Positions 46,368 through 57,495 of a DNA stretch of 64,000 nt are shown here, in pieces. The translations under genes and the position numbers were made by a program. The number at the start of each line of letters is the position of its first letter. The stretch's first letter is position 1. The stretch is from contig CAWZYM010000283.1 of the NCBI GenBank assembly GCA_963966185.1, positions 2,242,501 through 2,306,500 of the forward strand, given 5' to 3'. Origin of the DNA: Rhabditoides inermis. Its lineage: Eukaryota > Nematoda > Chromadorea > Rhabditida > Rhabditidae. The notes beneath the pieces are model-generated. The model saw only the letters and a program-made list of their open reading frames with translations. It was not told where the DNA came from and ran no database searches.

Positions 46368-49300
46368 ATGTCCGTGCTGGAGCGGTTGAAGGTGTTGCTG
46401 TTCTCTGTGAACAGCGCGGGCTTCTGGCTGGTCGCAGTGACATTGATGCTGGCTGAGGTGGCTGCCAGCTGGACCATCATTCACAGGGTGCCGTGTGAGT
46501 CTCTCTCTCTCCCCCCCCCCCTCTCTCTCTCTATCTCTATCTCTTATCTCTCCTCTCTCTCCCTCTCTATCTCTCTTTCTTTCTTTCTGCCTCTCTCCCT
46601 CTCTCTCCCCTCTCTCCCCTCTCTCCCTCTCCCCCTCTCTCTCCCCCCTCTCTCCCTCCTCTCTCTCCCCCCTCTCCCTCTTTTCATTAGTATATCGTGA
46701 AGGTTGATTTATGGAAATGTTTATTTTGCAGACACTGAGATTGACTGGTCGACGTACATGCAGCAGGTGGAGTGCTACGTGCGGAAGGGCATCTACAACT
46801 ACTCGCGAATCGAGGGCGACACTGGGCCAGTCGTGTGAGTGCGGAGGGAAGGGTGCTACGAAGGCAGAATGGGTGTTCCCATTCAGCGTGCGGGCAGCGT
46901 CAGAGTTGGAGATTTATTCATGAATATGCATACAGTAAGGAGATGGGCAATCTTATTAGAGAAGAAGAGAAGTAGAGAACACAGGGTATGTTGTTTGAGA
47001 AAGGTTAGTAATGTATTGTATTTACATGTCTCATGGGTTTTAGTTGTTTTACTTTTTGCGAATGATTGGTTAAGATGCAAACGCGTACGTTCGTATTATT
47101 GGCTCTGAGTGGGTTTTCTGCTAATTTGTGACTATGGCGAAACTTATTTGATCTGGCATGGAGTGTTGTTTAGGTCACAGAAGCCGATGGTGATCAAACT
47201 GATATCAGAGATGCTCTAGGAGGTCACTAGTCGAAAACCGTTTTTAAATCCACAGGACCGGCCATACGTTTCGAGATATTTACGTTTCAATTTTTTGATC
47301 TAAACCGTGTGGATTGCTTTTGCGGCCTGTCATTTTTCGCTCGAGCTGTGAAACAGCGGCGGTGGCGGTGGCCTAGTGGATAGAGCGGTCGTCTGTCAAG
47401 ATGCAGGCTGTAGGTTTTCGACTAGTGACCTCTTATTTTATTTATTTATTACTGCCGGAATCAACAATGTGACAAATATACAATGACTGTAAAGATGAAA
47501 TCAATGTGCCGGTAAATTCATCATCCAAGTATCATAGTCCATATTCGCCGCTCGTATCCATTCCGCCTTCAACCTTCCGTTGTCCGGCATCGCGTCCCTG
47601 AACTCGTCTTGCCATCGCTTGTACGGCCTTCCTTGTCTCCTCTTCTTGTCTGGTGGGCCTCTCCACTCCATCAGCCTTGTTCCCCACTTTTCCGTACGCA
47701 CCATCTTCCATGCGTATTTCCATTTTCGCTTTGCTGCTTCTTCTACGATATCCTTGAGCCTCGTCCTCCTACGCAGCTCCTCGTTGCGGATGCGGTGGTT
47801 GAGTGTTATTCCGCACATAATTCTCTCCATCTTCCGCTGTGCCACTGATAGCTTGTCCTCGTCGGTCTTCAGTAGGTTCCATGACTCCGATCCGTACAAG
47901 AAAAGCGGCAGCACATGTGTGTGATAGACCGCTCTTTTCATTCGCATTGGCATGTTTCTGTTTCGCATCATTTGTCGGTTCTGTTCGAAGGCGCCCCAAG
48001 CCGCCGAGATTCTTTTGTCGATCTCCGGCGATGCAGCCTTCTCGAAAGACAGCCGTCGTCCCAGATACTTGAAGTTGAAGATACTTGAAGACCTCTTAGG
48101 GTATCTCTGATATCAGTTTGATCACCTTAGGCTTCCGTGACCTAAACGACTCCCCATGTGAGAGGATATAGATATATTGAAATGGGGTGGAATGTTTTTT
48201 TCCTGGGATCTTGGTGTGTTGAATATCTAATTGGAGTAATGCTATTATCGTTAATATTTTGTAGTCTGTATATAAGTGTGTATCATGATACATATTTTCC
48301 CTCAGTTATCCCGGCGGTCACCTCATTTTCTATCGAGCCCTCTACGCAGTCACGGCGAAGGGAAAGGTGGGTGATCATTACTTGAAGGTGTGATCAGTCT
48401 CTTCGAAATAGTCCCTTCAAAGCGCCTTCGAAACACGCTGTTTAGTCGTGTTTCGAAAAAGTTTCGAAGTCAGTATCGAAGGGCGTTTTGAAGAGACTGA
48501 CCGCTTCTCTGTTTACCTTGTCCCCCTCAGGACATTCGCACCGGCCAGTACATCTTCATGGCTCTCTATCTCGTCAACCTCGCCCTCGTCTTCCGACTCT
48601 ACCACAAGAGCCGCGCTGTGAGTCGGCGATCGATTAATCGATAATCGATAATCAATCAATACTCACTCAGATCGTGCCGGCGGTGCTGCCTTTGCTGTGC
48701 GTCTTTGGCTACCGCATCCACTCCATCTTCATGCTCCGCTTGTTCAACGATCCGGTATAGCGATTTATTGATTTAATGATCTGTGATCATGGATTGGTTT
48801 GAGGTGGCGATGCTGCTCTTCTATGTGGCTGTCAACTTTTTCGTCTCTCAGCAGTGGCTGTTCGGATGCGTGTTCTATAGGTGGGTGAACATTGGAGAAG
48901 TCACAATGAAAGTTAATCATTTATTTGTTTGTATGAGTTGAGTGAAACTTAGATATTCAGTTGTTAGAATACATGTTCTTGTTCTACATGCGCGAGGTGG
49001 GTTCGAGGACACTTTGTGAAACTCAGAACGACTGTTTTTTTGTGATTATTTGAATCAATTGACGAATCATGTGTTGGTCAATATATGTCATGCACCTTCC
49101 CTGTTGCAGCATGGCCGTGTCGATCAAGATGAATGTGTTGCTGTTCGCGCCCGCCCTCTTCTTCCTCCTCCTCATCAATCTCGGAGTGTGGCGCACGATT
49201 GCCAACCTCACCGTATGCGCCATCGTACAGGTCCGTTCTAGTTCTACTCTGTTAAGTAGAGGTCAGACTCAACTTTTGCTGGCAAAAGACCCTCAGAAAG

Positions 49301-49695
49301 ATCTCAGAACAGCCGCGCACTAACAGAAAGATCCCCAGAAAGATCCTCAGAAAGATATCAGAACGCGCCCCACCCTCAGAAAGATCCTCAGAAAGTGGCT
49401 TTTTGTATCATAAAGCGGTTTTTGATACATAATCGAGTCTGACCTCGCCTTAATGGAGACCAGTTACCGCCTTGATTCTATGTTTGATGAATACGTGACA
49501 GTAAAGCGAGTAAGTATTAGTATCAGGATCCGCTAGGATATGTTGCTGTGAGCGTGAATCGTATTTCTGACAGTTAAAAATTCAGAGTGATTTTGGAGTC
49601 TGTGAATGAAGTGTGTGAGTGAAATGAAAATTCATATTTCACTTCAATCAATTACATCTTCACATATATTTGTCACATTGTTGATCGACAATAAC

Positions 49696-49727
<32 letters not shown>

Positions 49728-49845
49728 AGATCTACGCGGGCCTGCCGTTCCTGATGCACGACCCGGCGGCGTACATAAAGCGGTCGTTCGACCTGGGCAG
49801 GGTATTCATGTTCAAGTGGACGGTCAACTGGAGGTGGGAGAGGGA

Positions 49846-49894
<49 letters not shown>

Positions 49895-51226
49895 GAGAGA
49901 AAGAGGACTGCCAAGCTTTCTATGATAGCTGTGCTGAGAGTGAAAGCTAGGTTTGAGGATGAGGGGGAGAGGAAGAGAGGTATGGAGAAATGGAGTGGTA
50001 GGCGGGTGAGAGGGAGAGAGAGTAAAGGAAGGAGCGATAGAGAAAGAGGTATGAGAGAAAGAGACAGTCTGTGCCCTCGCAGGTTCCTCCCCGAGTCTGT
50101 CTTCCTGGACTCCCGTCTCCACCTCGCCCTCCTCGCCACTCATCTCATCGTGCTCGCCGTATTTGGATGGCACATGTGGTTCAGGTACGATACGAGGGGT
50201 ACTGTAGGCCGTATAACGGGACACGGTAGCAATAGGGGCTACTGTAGGTTTAACTGGATACGGTAGGCGGTACTGTAAGTTCATTGTAGGTCGAACGGCG
50301 GCATGCGTTCTTCGCTGGTCGAGTTGTCGCATGGAATCCGAACGAGGATCGGAGTGTCTGGTGGGTGGAAGAAACTGCATATGAATTATTGATCGTATTT
50401 CGCAATTATTATGTTGCTGTAGGGAAACTTATTATGACTGATGTTTTAGTGTGACATTTTCAATTTTAGTTATCTTTGAGGGTGATCAAATTCTGTGTTC
50501 AGAGGCGATGTTCGCTCTGTTCACTGCTAACCTGGTGGGAATCACCTTCTCCCGATCACTACACTACCAGTTCTACAGTTGGTGAGTGGGAGGGAGGAGA
50601 GAAAGAGGGAGAGAGAGTGTGTGAGAGAGAGAGAGATAGAGACTTGCCGTCTCGCAGGTACTTCCACCAGCTGCCGTACCTGTTGTTCTGTGTGAAGCCG
50701 GCGGACCAGAACGGAAAGGAGCACCCGGTGGCTGTGCCCTGGCTCGGATTCGCGTGGAAGTGGGTGTTGCCGGAATACGTTTCACTTATCGCTTATTCGT
50801 TTTGATTTGACTTTTGAATTACAAGAAAATCAAAAGAAGTTCTATTTCAAAAAAAATCATAGCACACATCCGGTTTCGGTCCCTTCCACCAGACCGGATG
50901 TGTGTGAACTAATGGTCCCCATTTTGGCAGTCGTTGTTATCTCCGTCAGTCGTTGTATTTAAAATTGAATACGATTCACGTATCACCTCGATTCTTTCTA
51001 CTGATTATCAAATAGCTGAATTGATATTTTCTTTTTTGTGTGTGATGCAGTCAGAATAGTGTCGTATTGCAGGACGTGCCTTCTTCTTCTGGTTGAATAT
51101 GCTTGGAACACGTACCCCTCCACGCCCCTCTCCTCTGCGTCTCTGCACTTTGCCCACGTCGTCATTCTCGTATATCTCTGTGTGACGAGGGTCGAGCGAC
51201 CGCGTCGCAAGACAAAGCTCTTGTAG
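46368..51226 (+). CDS. ALG3: Dol-P-Man:Man5GlcNAc2-PP-Dol alpha-1,3-mannosyltransferase
   Basis: Thirteen exons join in phase to 423 aa: 46368-46494, 46732-46834, 48306-48366, 48531-48617, 48671-48754, 48804-48880, 49110-49230, 49730-49833, 50083-50184, 50290-50360, 50503-50581, 50658-50759 and 51073-51226. Family hallmarks in order are [110 protein letters not shown] and [16 protein letters not shown]. The enzyme is a polytopic ER membrane protein that adds the sixth mannose to the lipid-linked oligosaccharide, the first to use Dol-P-Man in the lumen. The length is close to the human enzyme (438 aa). Introns 2, 3 and 7 hold transposon debris. Confidence 0.97.
47366..47426 (+). other. tRNA-like segment inside the MITE
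   Basis: The sequence GTGGCCTAGTGGATAGAGCG matches a pol III A box (TRGYNNARNGG). About 35 nt later GGTTTTCGACTAG resembles, but does not match, the B box GGTTCGANTCC. No acceptor stem can be closed. It is a possible tRNA relic or chance similarity, not a tRNA gene. Confidence 0.35.
47436..48089 (-). mobile_element. RTE-type non-LTR retrotransposon, 5'-truncated 3' end
   Basis: The - strand encodes the C-terminal end of an RTE polymerase: [49 protein letters not shown] and a terminal [11 protein letters not shown] stop. The 3' end is an AATAAATAAATAAAATAA-type tail. The insert is flanked by the direct repeat GACCTCTTA (47427-47435 and 48090-48098), a clear target duplication. The remaining frame appears open. 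Confidence 0.92.
48390..48506. mobile_element. GGTCAGTC-type MITE in ALG3 intron 3
   Basis: The ends GATCAGTCTCTTCGAAA and GTTTTGAAGAGACTGACC pair, with an inner AAACACGCTGTTTAGTCGTG. The inner word is shared with the copy at 25886-25984 (CACGCTGTTTGGTCGTGTTT). It ends about 25 nt before the exon 4 acceptor. Confidence 0.8.
49256..49453. mobile_element. Small MITE with GAGGTCAGACTC ends in ALG3 intron 7
   Basis: TAGAGGTCAGACTCAAC on the left and GAGTCTGACCTCGCC on the right are inverted. The inside repeats CAGAAAGATC about seven times. It is non-coding. Confidence 0.65.
49690..49727. repeat. (AAT)n microsatellite beside ALG3 exon 8
   Basis: About 12 AAT repeats run directly into the acceptor ATACAG of exon 8 (49730), replacing the usual polypyrimidine tract. 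Confidence 0.9.
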
Positions 51227-51572
51227 AGGGGAGGCGAGAGTCTAGACGACGCGAGTGTATCTTCTACTTATGTGTTTGGATATAAGAGATTGTGATCGAC
51301 TTTTCGTGATACGACTGTTTATTGGGTTTGAGTTTGTAGGGCATCCAATGTTTTTTTTCGTTTCAGGTTGCGATCATTGTTTCAGTCACCCGGGGTTTTT
51401 GTTATATGCTTGTATTGTTGTTAATAAAGAATTTGACATGATGTGTGTCGCTTTGTCTTCTACAATGGTTCTTTTGATCCGATAATTATCTTCTTTGCAC
51501 AATCATGTTTCAAAAAATGTTGTACTTACAATAAAATTGTTAATATAAATACTATCGCACTGTCGGTTCAGA

Positions 51573-54096
51573 ATGTTGTTACGGCCTGCCTCTCTGGTAG
51601 GGCGGAGTCAGGGAGGGCGGAGCCTCGCGAGTTGCTCCGTCAAATCCCCGCCCACCCCACAGAAGCGACCGCCTCTCCCGGCTAGCATGCAGGTTAGTAT
51701 AATCATCTGCAACATAAACATCATGTTAAAAAACTGCCGTAACAATATAAGTAGGAAAAAAAACAAAAATGAAGAAAAATACTGTAGCTTTCACACACGT
51801 TTCACTTGTCCCTTATCTATGAGAGTTTTGCAGACATTGAACTTGTATAATAATTGTTGATTTTAGAATAAATACTATTATTATTTAATGTATAGGTGTT
51901 CGACCGAGATCTGAAGCGTCGGCAGCGTGACTGGGCGGTGCGGCAGCCGGACTTCCCCCTGGCACAGTACGTCAAGGAGGAGATCGGATGGCGGTGCGCC
52001 GACAAGGTACGGTGGGCGCGATTACTGTAGCATGAAATTTTCTCATTTTGCCCATAACCATGAAGTGTTGCCCCTATCTTGGTTATGTGGGTGGGTAATG
52101 ACTGAGATAAAGTTTTGTAATGTGAAAGTTCCAGTTTGACGATGGGGGTTTTAAAAGGTATACATTTGTTGAACTGTTTTTAGGTGTTCGATCTGACCAA
52201 GTTCAATCCGCTCGTGCTGGATATTGGATGCGGAGTCGGACACATTGCACCCCATATGATCAAGGTGGCCGATCGATTAACGGATCGATTGATTGATTAT
52301 CGATTGCTTTAGGAGAACGTGGGCAAGATCATCCAGTGTGACATGAGCGCTGGCATGGTGGCCGCCAGCAAGGGATGCGACGAGGAGGGGGTACGGTATT
52401 CTGGGGGAGGGGTACTGTAAGGGTACTGTAGCTTACGTACTGTACCGTATAGTATTGGAATCGTGTGAATGTTATGGATTCAAAAGTATCGTACTCGGGT
52501 AATCACTCAAGATGCAGTCTGTCTGATCGAACACTCCCCGTGTTGCATTCCGAAACACGTCCGAATACTCCTCGTTTTTTCGAAACACTGGGAGTGTTCG
52601 AGACGAGACCACTGTTTTTGCTAGGTGGAGGTGGAGCGTGTGGTGTGCGACGAGGAGACGCTGGATGCGTTCCACGAGAACCAGTTCGACCTGCTCATCA
52701 CCAGCCTCGCCGCCCACTGGATCAACGACCTGCCCGGATGGTAGAGTTACGGTAGCCGGGGTACGGTATGTATTGTGGTTAAGGTTCTCTCGCTGCTACC
52801 AACTGCTGAAGGAGGACACGCCGATCATCGGATGCATGTTCGGAGAGGACACGCTCTATCAGATGCGCTGCTCGCTGCAGCTGGCGGAGGTGAGGGAGGG
52901 GGGAGGGAGGGAGGAGAGAGGGGGAGGGAGGGAGGAAGTGAAAGAGAGAGAGGGAGAGAGAAAGAGAGGGAGAGAATGAGAGAGAAAGAAAGAGGGAGGG
53001 AGGGAGAGAGCGAGAGAGTCTTCCTAGATGGAGCGTGTGGGCGGCGTCGGCTCGCACATGTCTCCGCTGGTGAAGGCGGCCGACATTGGCGGTCTGCTGG
53101 GCAAAGCCGGATTCGACATGATAACACTCGACACGGATGAGATTGAGGTACGGTAGCTGTGGTACGGTAGGTAGTATTGTAAAAAGGTGTACGGTAGCTA
53201 TGCAATACTGTGGAGAAAGGATAGACGACAGTGGAATATATCTCGACATGGACGAGATAAGTACAGGTATAGTCGCCGCCTGGTGCATAGTTTCTGTTAT
53301 TGCCAGCCGGGGTCAGTTGGCGAATATCAGTTTCGAGCGAGAGAGGCTAGACAGCGCGGGCAAATGGTCGAGTGTCGCGCGGCCTCTTTGATTCGCATGC
53401 CGGCTTCTTTGATCGATATCATCGTTTGAAAGCGCGCGCTTGGGTCTCCTCACGATTAGAAGGTAGATCGAATGCGACTCGAGGGTAGATCGATTTTCAA
53501 CCGTAATCTGGCGAACTATCTCTCAGAATAATATTATACCGTAGATCGGCGGTGGGGTACGGTAGTGGGTATGGCCCATAACTCAGCCCGATACATACAT
53601 GATGAAGGGAAATGAAAAGTGGGAAAGGCAGTTACAACCCACGGTTTCAGGTCGGCTACCCGAACATGTTCGCTCTTCTCTACGATCTCCAGCTGATGGG
53701 TGAGCGAAGGTTACGGTAGAGATTACTGTATTCTGTATTCCAGGTGAGTCGAACTGCACGTACCGCCGCTCGCCGACGCTGCGCAGGGATGTGCTGATCG
53801 CTGCGGAGGCCATCTACAAGGTGGGCGGAGCGAGAGGGGCGGGGCGTATGGTTATCTGTTTCAGTCGATGTACGGTAAGGAGGATGGAGGCTACCCGGCC
53901 ACGTTCAACATTGTCTCGTTCATCGGGTGAGTGGGAGTACGGTAATCGAGAGATTACTGTATTATTGTGTTGACTGCTGTATTGCAGATGGAAGCCGGGT
54001 CCGACTATGCCGAAGCCAGCGAAGCGCGGTTCGCAGACGCACTCTCTCAAGGATCTGGGTCGGATGGTGGAGAGTGGAGAGATAGGCAAGGTGTAG
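51573..54096 (+). CDS. NDUFAF5: NDUFAF5, complex I assembly methyltransferase-fold hydroxylase
   Basis: Eleven exons join in phase to 342 aa: 51573-51692, 51896-52006, 52184-52264, 52313-52390, 52625-52740, 52784-52889, 53028-53147, 53651-53699, 53744-53820, 53865-53926 and 53988-54096. The first 40 residues are basic and Ser/Pro-rich ([20 protein letters not shown]), as for a mitochondrial presequence. They are followed by [16 protein letters not shown], the SAM motif [53 protein letters not shown] and [25 protein letters not shown]5 hydroxylates an Arg of NDUFS7 during early complex I assembly in the matrix. The length matches the human protein (345 aa). Several introns are under 100 nt and rich in TACGGTA/TACTGTA words. 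Confidence 0.97.
52524..52600. repeat. Hairpin of CGAACACTCCC words in NDUFAF5 intron 4
   Basis: CGAACACTCCC and GGGAGTGTTCG face each other around a centre of CGAAACAC words. The words resemble the interior of the MITE at 3641-3822. Confidence 0.6.
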
Positions 54097-54241
54097 GGAG
54101 TAAGGAGTAGGTATAGAGATGTATGTAGTAATGTTTAGAGTAGATATATGTTGTGTGTTGTTTGTTTGTTGTTTACTAAATATAAATGTATAAATTAAGA
54201 TGTTTATAAGGTGGCGTTCAACACGTTCATACCAGTACAAT

Positions 54242-55533
54242 CTACCATACTCTAGCCACTTGTGCAAAGTACTCGTCGGCGTCGCTGCGTTTCGTCGGCT
54301 GGACTGCGCTCTTCTTCTTCTTCTTCTTCCTCTGTCTTCCTCCAGCCAGTCCCTCCCTCCACGCACCCACACAGAAACACACACACAACAGCAGACGCTG
54401 CGTTGTGTACGTCTGAAAACATGTATCATAAATTTGCTGCAGAAACATCAGCTGCGGAAACCCAACGAATTTGTACGGTACTGACCAGATCGTAGGCATG
54501 CGAAATGTGTCCGGTATCGAAGCCCAGTGGGATATCCGTGAATAGGACCGAATATACTGAATTTCATGACATGAATTTATGAAAGCTGTTGCTTACACAT
54601 GAGACAGCCGGCGATGACTTGTCCGAGCGAGTTGATCACGGCTGTGGGGATGAGAATCCGAAGCAGCTTGAGATTGTCTTTGATCTGGTATTTCTGCGAG
54701 AGTTGCAGCATCGCCGTGTGCCTTTCGCGATACAAGCGACTATTGAGACAGTGCAGATACCCGATTGCCTGCGATTTTTTTCATGAAAAATTGTGGATCG
54801 ATTCACTCACAATGCATTGTAGCGATCCGAGCACGAAATTGATGCCCGTTATAGCAGTGTCGATGGGAACCACTGAAAACGTGAAAGTATTGACAACATA
54901 GTGTGTCCCATTTGATTGATGACTCCAAATGACTCACTCAATTTGAAGAAAATGCACGACATGGAAAGAAACACCTGGAAGTGTGTGTTGCTTATAAAAC
55001 TGTATAATTACCGAATACCACTCACAGCTATGAAACTGTTTGAAAATGCGAATTTCTTGCTACGACTACAGTGTTTTATGTAGTATTTGGTGTGGTTTGT
55101 GGCAATCATTCTATCCAACAACGTGAAAAACAGAATGAACATGACCAAATAACGACAAAAACTTATAACGTAGAACAACAGAGTCTAAAATATGATCATT
55201 GAAAAGTAGTGAGTGCATTTTTACCGCAACAATATTTGTATCATTTCCAATCCATGCCATTCTCAGAACTAACAGCACCAATCTGTCAGTAGCCTGCACG
55301 AAAATATCCATCATCATAAGAAAAATTAAACACCTGGAATCACATAAAACATATATTATTATAAAAAATCATCCGTACCACCAACCACATATATAAACAT
55401 ACCTGAAATTGATGTCCAAAGCTTTGCTTCTGCCGTAAATCACAAAATTGGCAGAGTTAAATGGAATGTTTACCAGTATGACAACGATTTCGAGTGAGTA
55501 TAGCGTATAGTTCCACGCATCGAGAGTGATCAT
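54242..55533 (-). CDS. Sre/Sra-superfamily seven-TM chemoreceptor, third gene
   Basis: About eight exons run leftward from MITLDAWNYTLYSLEIVVI (start 55533, or 55554 if the upstream Met is used) to TAG at 54242-54244. They give TM1 (IVVILVNIPFNSANFVIYG), TM2 (LIFLMMMDIFVQATDRLVLL), TM3 (YVISFCRYLVMFILFFTLL) followed by DRMIATNHTKYY, and short TM exons (VFLSMSCIFFKL, ITGINFVLGSLQCI). The family motif is MLQLSQKYQIKDNLKLLRI, followed by LIPTAVINSLGQVIAGCLM and a tail with a Lys run. It is only distantly related to the receptors in units 1 and 2. It converges with NDUFAF5, and the stop codons lie 145 bp apart. The exon at about 54490-54550 is less certain. Confidence 0.75.
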
Positions 55534-56574
55534 AATCTGATAAATAGAATACATCTCGGGAATTTCGTAATTTGAAAAAAAAATTCTTCAACATGAATCA
55601 TGAATGAAAATTGTTTATATGAAATGAATGAGTGATAACTATGGTGATAACTATATATCGGAGTCTCTGCAAACAGTTTCTCCATGGACAACGCAGCTGA
55701 ATAGGAAATTGAAAGGCGAAAAAGGCTGGAGGCAATCGGAGAAACATACATACGTAACTTGTTTTTATATATAATTCTTTATTCATAATGGAATCAAGCG
55801 AAGGGGGCTCAAAGGATTTTGTGAAAACGCATATTATGGAGAAATGATGTTTTTAAAGGGAGTGTACACTCTGAATTTCGAGGTTGAGTTAGCACCGGGA
55901 TGTGAAAATATGAGGAAAATGATGCACTTTTGTCAATACAACTATGTGTCGAAGATACCTAAAAGTCAATGAAAAATTCTGTTGAACATTGAAAATTGGC
56001 ACCAATTGGCACCAATTTCTGCATTTTGACACATTTTGCGCTCAATTTTCATCTATTTGCAGACATTTTCAGAAAATAGTTGTATTGACAAAAATGCATC
56101 GTTTTCATCATATTTTCACATCCCGGTGCTAACTTCCATTCGAAATTCAGAGTGTACACTCCCTTTAATATTCACTTTATACTTAGTGGATTCAGAAAAC
56201 ACGAAAACATTGAAAACATACTACAAAAGAAACCAGTATTAATTTATTTTTAAGTCCACACATTGACGAATAATTTTCTATGACTGTCTGCCGCACTGAA
56301 ACAGAGAAACAAATCTTTAGCATTTTGATTTGTCTATTTTTCTTCATCAAACGTTCCTTTCACCAAATAAGATGACTTTGATTCACGTATTCACAGTAGA
56401 CATCCCGCTTAATCACCAAAAGAAGACCCCTTAATAAAAAAAAGCTATACGACAAATACCGACATATCACAGGAAGTAGTTCATTTGTTAATAAAACCAG
56501 CTCTTTTGAGAATTGAAACAAAAGTTATCATACAAGTGAGTGAGAATGATACAGGAAATAGTAGCAATTGCTTT
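55534..56574. other. Intergenic stretch with a TTAA-flanked MITE
   Basis: No gene is seen. The stretch is AT-rich, with the element at 55847-56170. It separates the chemoreceptor from the ubiquitin pseudogene. Confidence 0.6.
55849..56166. mobile_element. TTAA-flanked MITE with about 95-bp inverted ends
   Basis: The ends AGGGAGTGTACACTCTGAAT and ATTCAGAGTGTACACTCCCT are flanked by TTAA on both sides. The arms continue with GTTAGCACCGGGATGTGAAA and its reverse complement. A TTAA target is typical of piggyBac-mobilised elements. It is non-coding. Confidence 0.8.
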
Positions 56575-57042
56575 CACGAAGGCGAAGCATCAAGTGCAGG
56601 GTCGACTCCTGGTGTAGTCGGACAGGATGAGGCCGTCCTCGAGCTGCTTTCCTGCAAGTAAACGGGTAAGAAAAGTAGACTAGGCGGAATAAACAAACAA
56701 ATAGTAACAATACACGTACCTGCGAAGTCGAGAAGAATTTCTCTCCGTGTCCTGGATCTTCGCCTTGACGTTCTCGATGGTGTCAGAAGCCTCCACCTCG
56801 AGGATTATGGTCTTTCCAGTGACGGTCTTGACGAAGATCTGCATACCTCCACGGAAACGGAGGACAAGGTGGAGAATGGACTCCTTCTGGATGTTATAGT
56901 CAGAGGGTGCGGCCATCCTCGAGCTGCTTTCCTGCAAGTACACGGCTAAAAGAAGTAGACGAAAAAAACAAATAATAACAATGAACGTACCGGCGAAGAT
57001 GAGACGCTGCTGATCAGGGGAAACTCCCTCCTTGTCCTGGAA
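56575..57042 (-). pseudogene. Polyubiquitin pseudogene
   Basis: Three exon-like blocks read ubiquitin on the - strand. 57042-56990 has [17 protein letters not shown]. 56933-56720 has the KQLEDGRTL equivalent, then [19 protein letters not shown] and [19 protein letters not shown]. About 56653-56575 has GKQLEDGLILSDY. Introns fall at the same place after LIFAG in two repeats, so this is not a processed copy. Lesions include a 2-nt loss after RTL, an internal deletion after KIQDTE, and a frame change after LILSDYTR. The terminal repeat ends in LMLRLRES instead of RLRGG. No functional ubiquitin can be made. Confidence 0.85.
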
Positions 57043-57464
57043 CAGTGTTCAGGTCCCGCCACGACTTTACGATCATCTGTCGCGACGGACGTGCCGCTTT
57101 TCCGAAAGAGATGTTGCGGGCGACGTCACCGTACTTCCGGTACCGATTACGGCAGGGTTACTGTACATCGTTTTAGTGCACACTTTAAATCCGACGAAGG
57201 TCGCACTGCGGTGGACAAGAGGGAAGACTCTTCCCTCAACAGTGTGAACAAGGTATACGGTAGATACAGTGACCCCTTTATTCGTACTCTTTCAGGTTGT
57301 GACGTATATGTTCACTGGCACATTCGATCCGAGCAACCAGGGAAAGGATCTGAGTGTGGAGGAGGTAGATCAGAGGAGGGAGAGGGTAAATCAAGGAGAT
57401 ATTGTAGGTTGAGGAGATCATTGCTATCGTCCATAGATTCCAGCTGTATGAAGGGGTAAGCGGG

Positions 57465-57495
<31 letters not shown>

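Larger units (their letters stand above)
47158..48158. mobile_element. MITE with about 70-bp inverted ends, interrupted by an RTE insertion
   Basis: The left end has GTTTAGGTCACAGAAGCC and ACTGATATCAGAGATGCTCT. The right end carries the near-perfect reverse complement, ending GGCTTCCGTGACCTAAAC. Removing the RTE copy (47436-48089) restores a continuous element of about 350 bp whose inner arms GGTCACTAGTCGAAAACC and GGTTTTCGACTAGTGACC also pair. It lies in ALG3 intron 2. Confidence 0.85.

Noticed and set aside
47366..47440. A tRNA gene in ALG3 intron 2
   Set aside because: There is an A-box-like word, but the B box has two extra bases and no acceptor stem forms. It is kept only as a tRNA-like segment.
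54262..54495. Ser-rich + strand frame at 54262-54495
   Set aside because: It is an antisense shadow of the Lys-rich tail exon of the chemoreceptor on the - strand.
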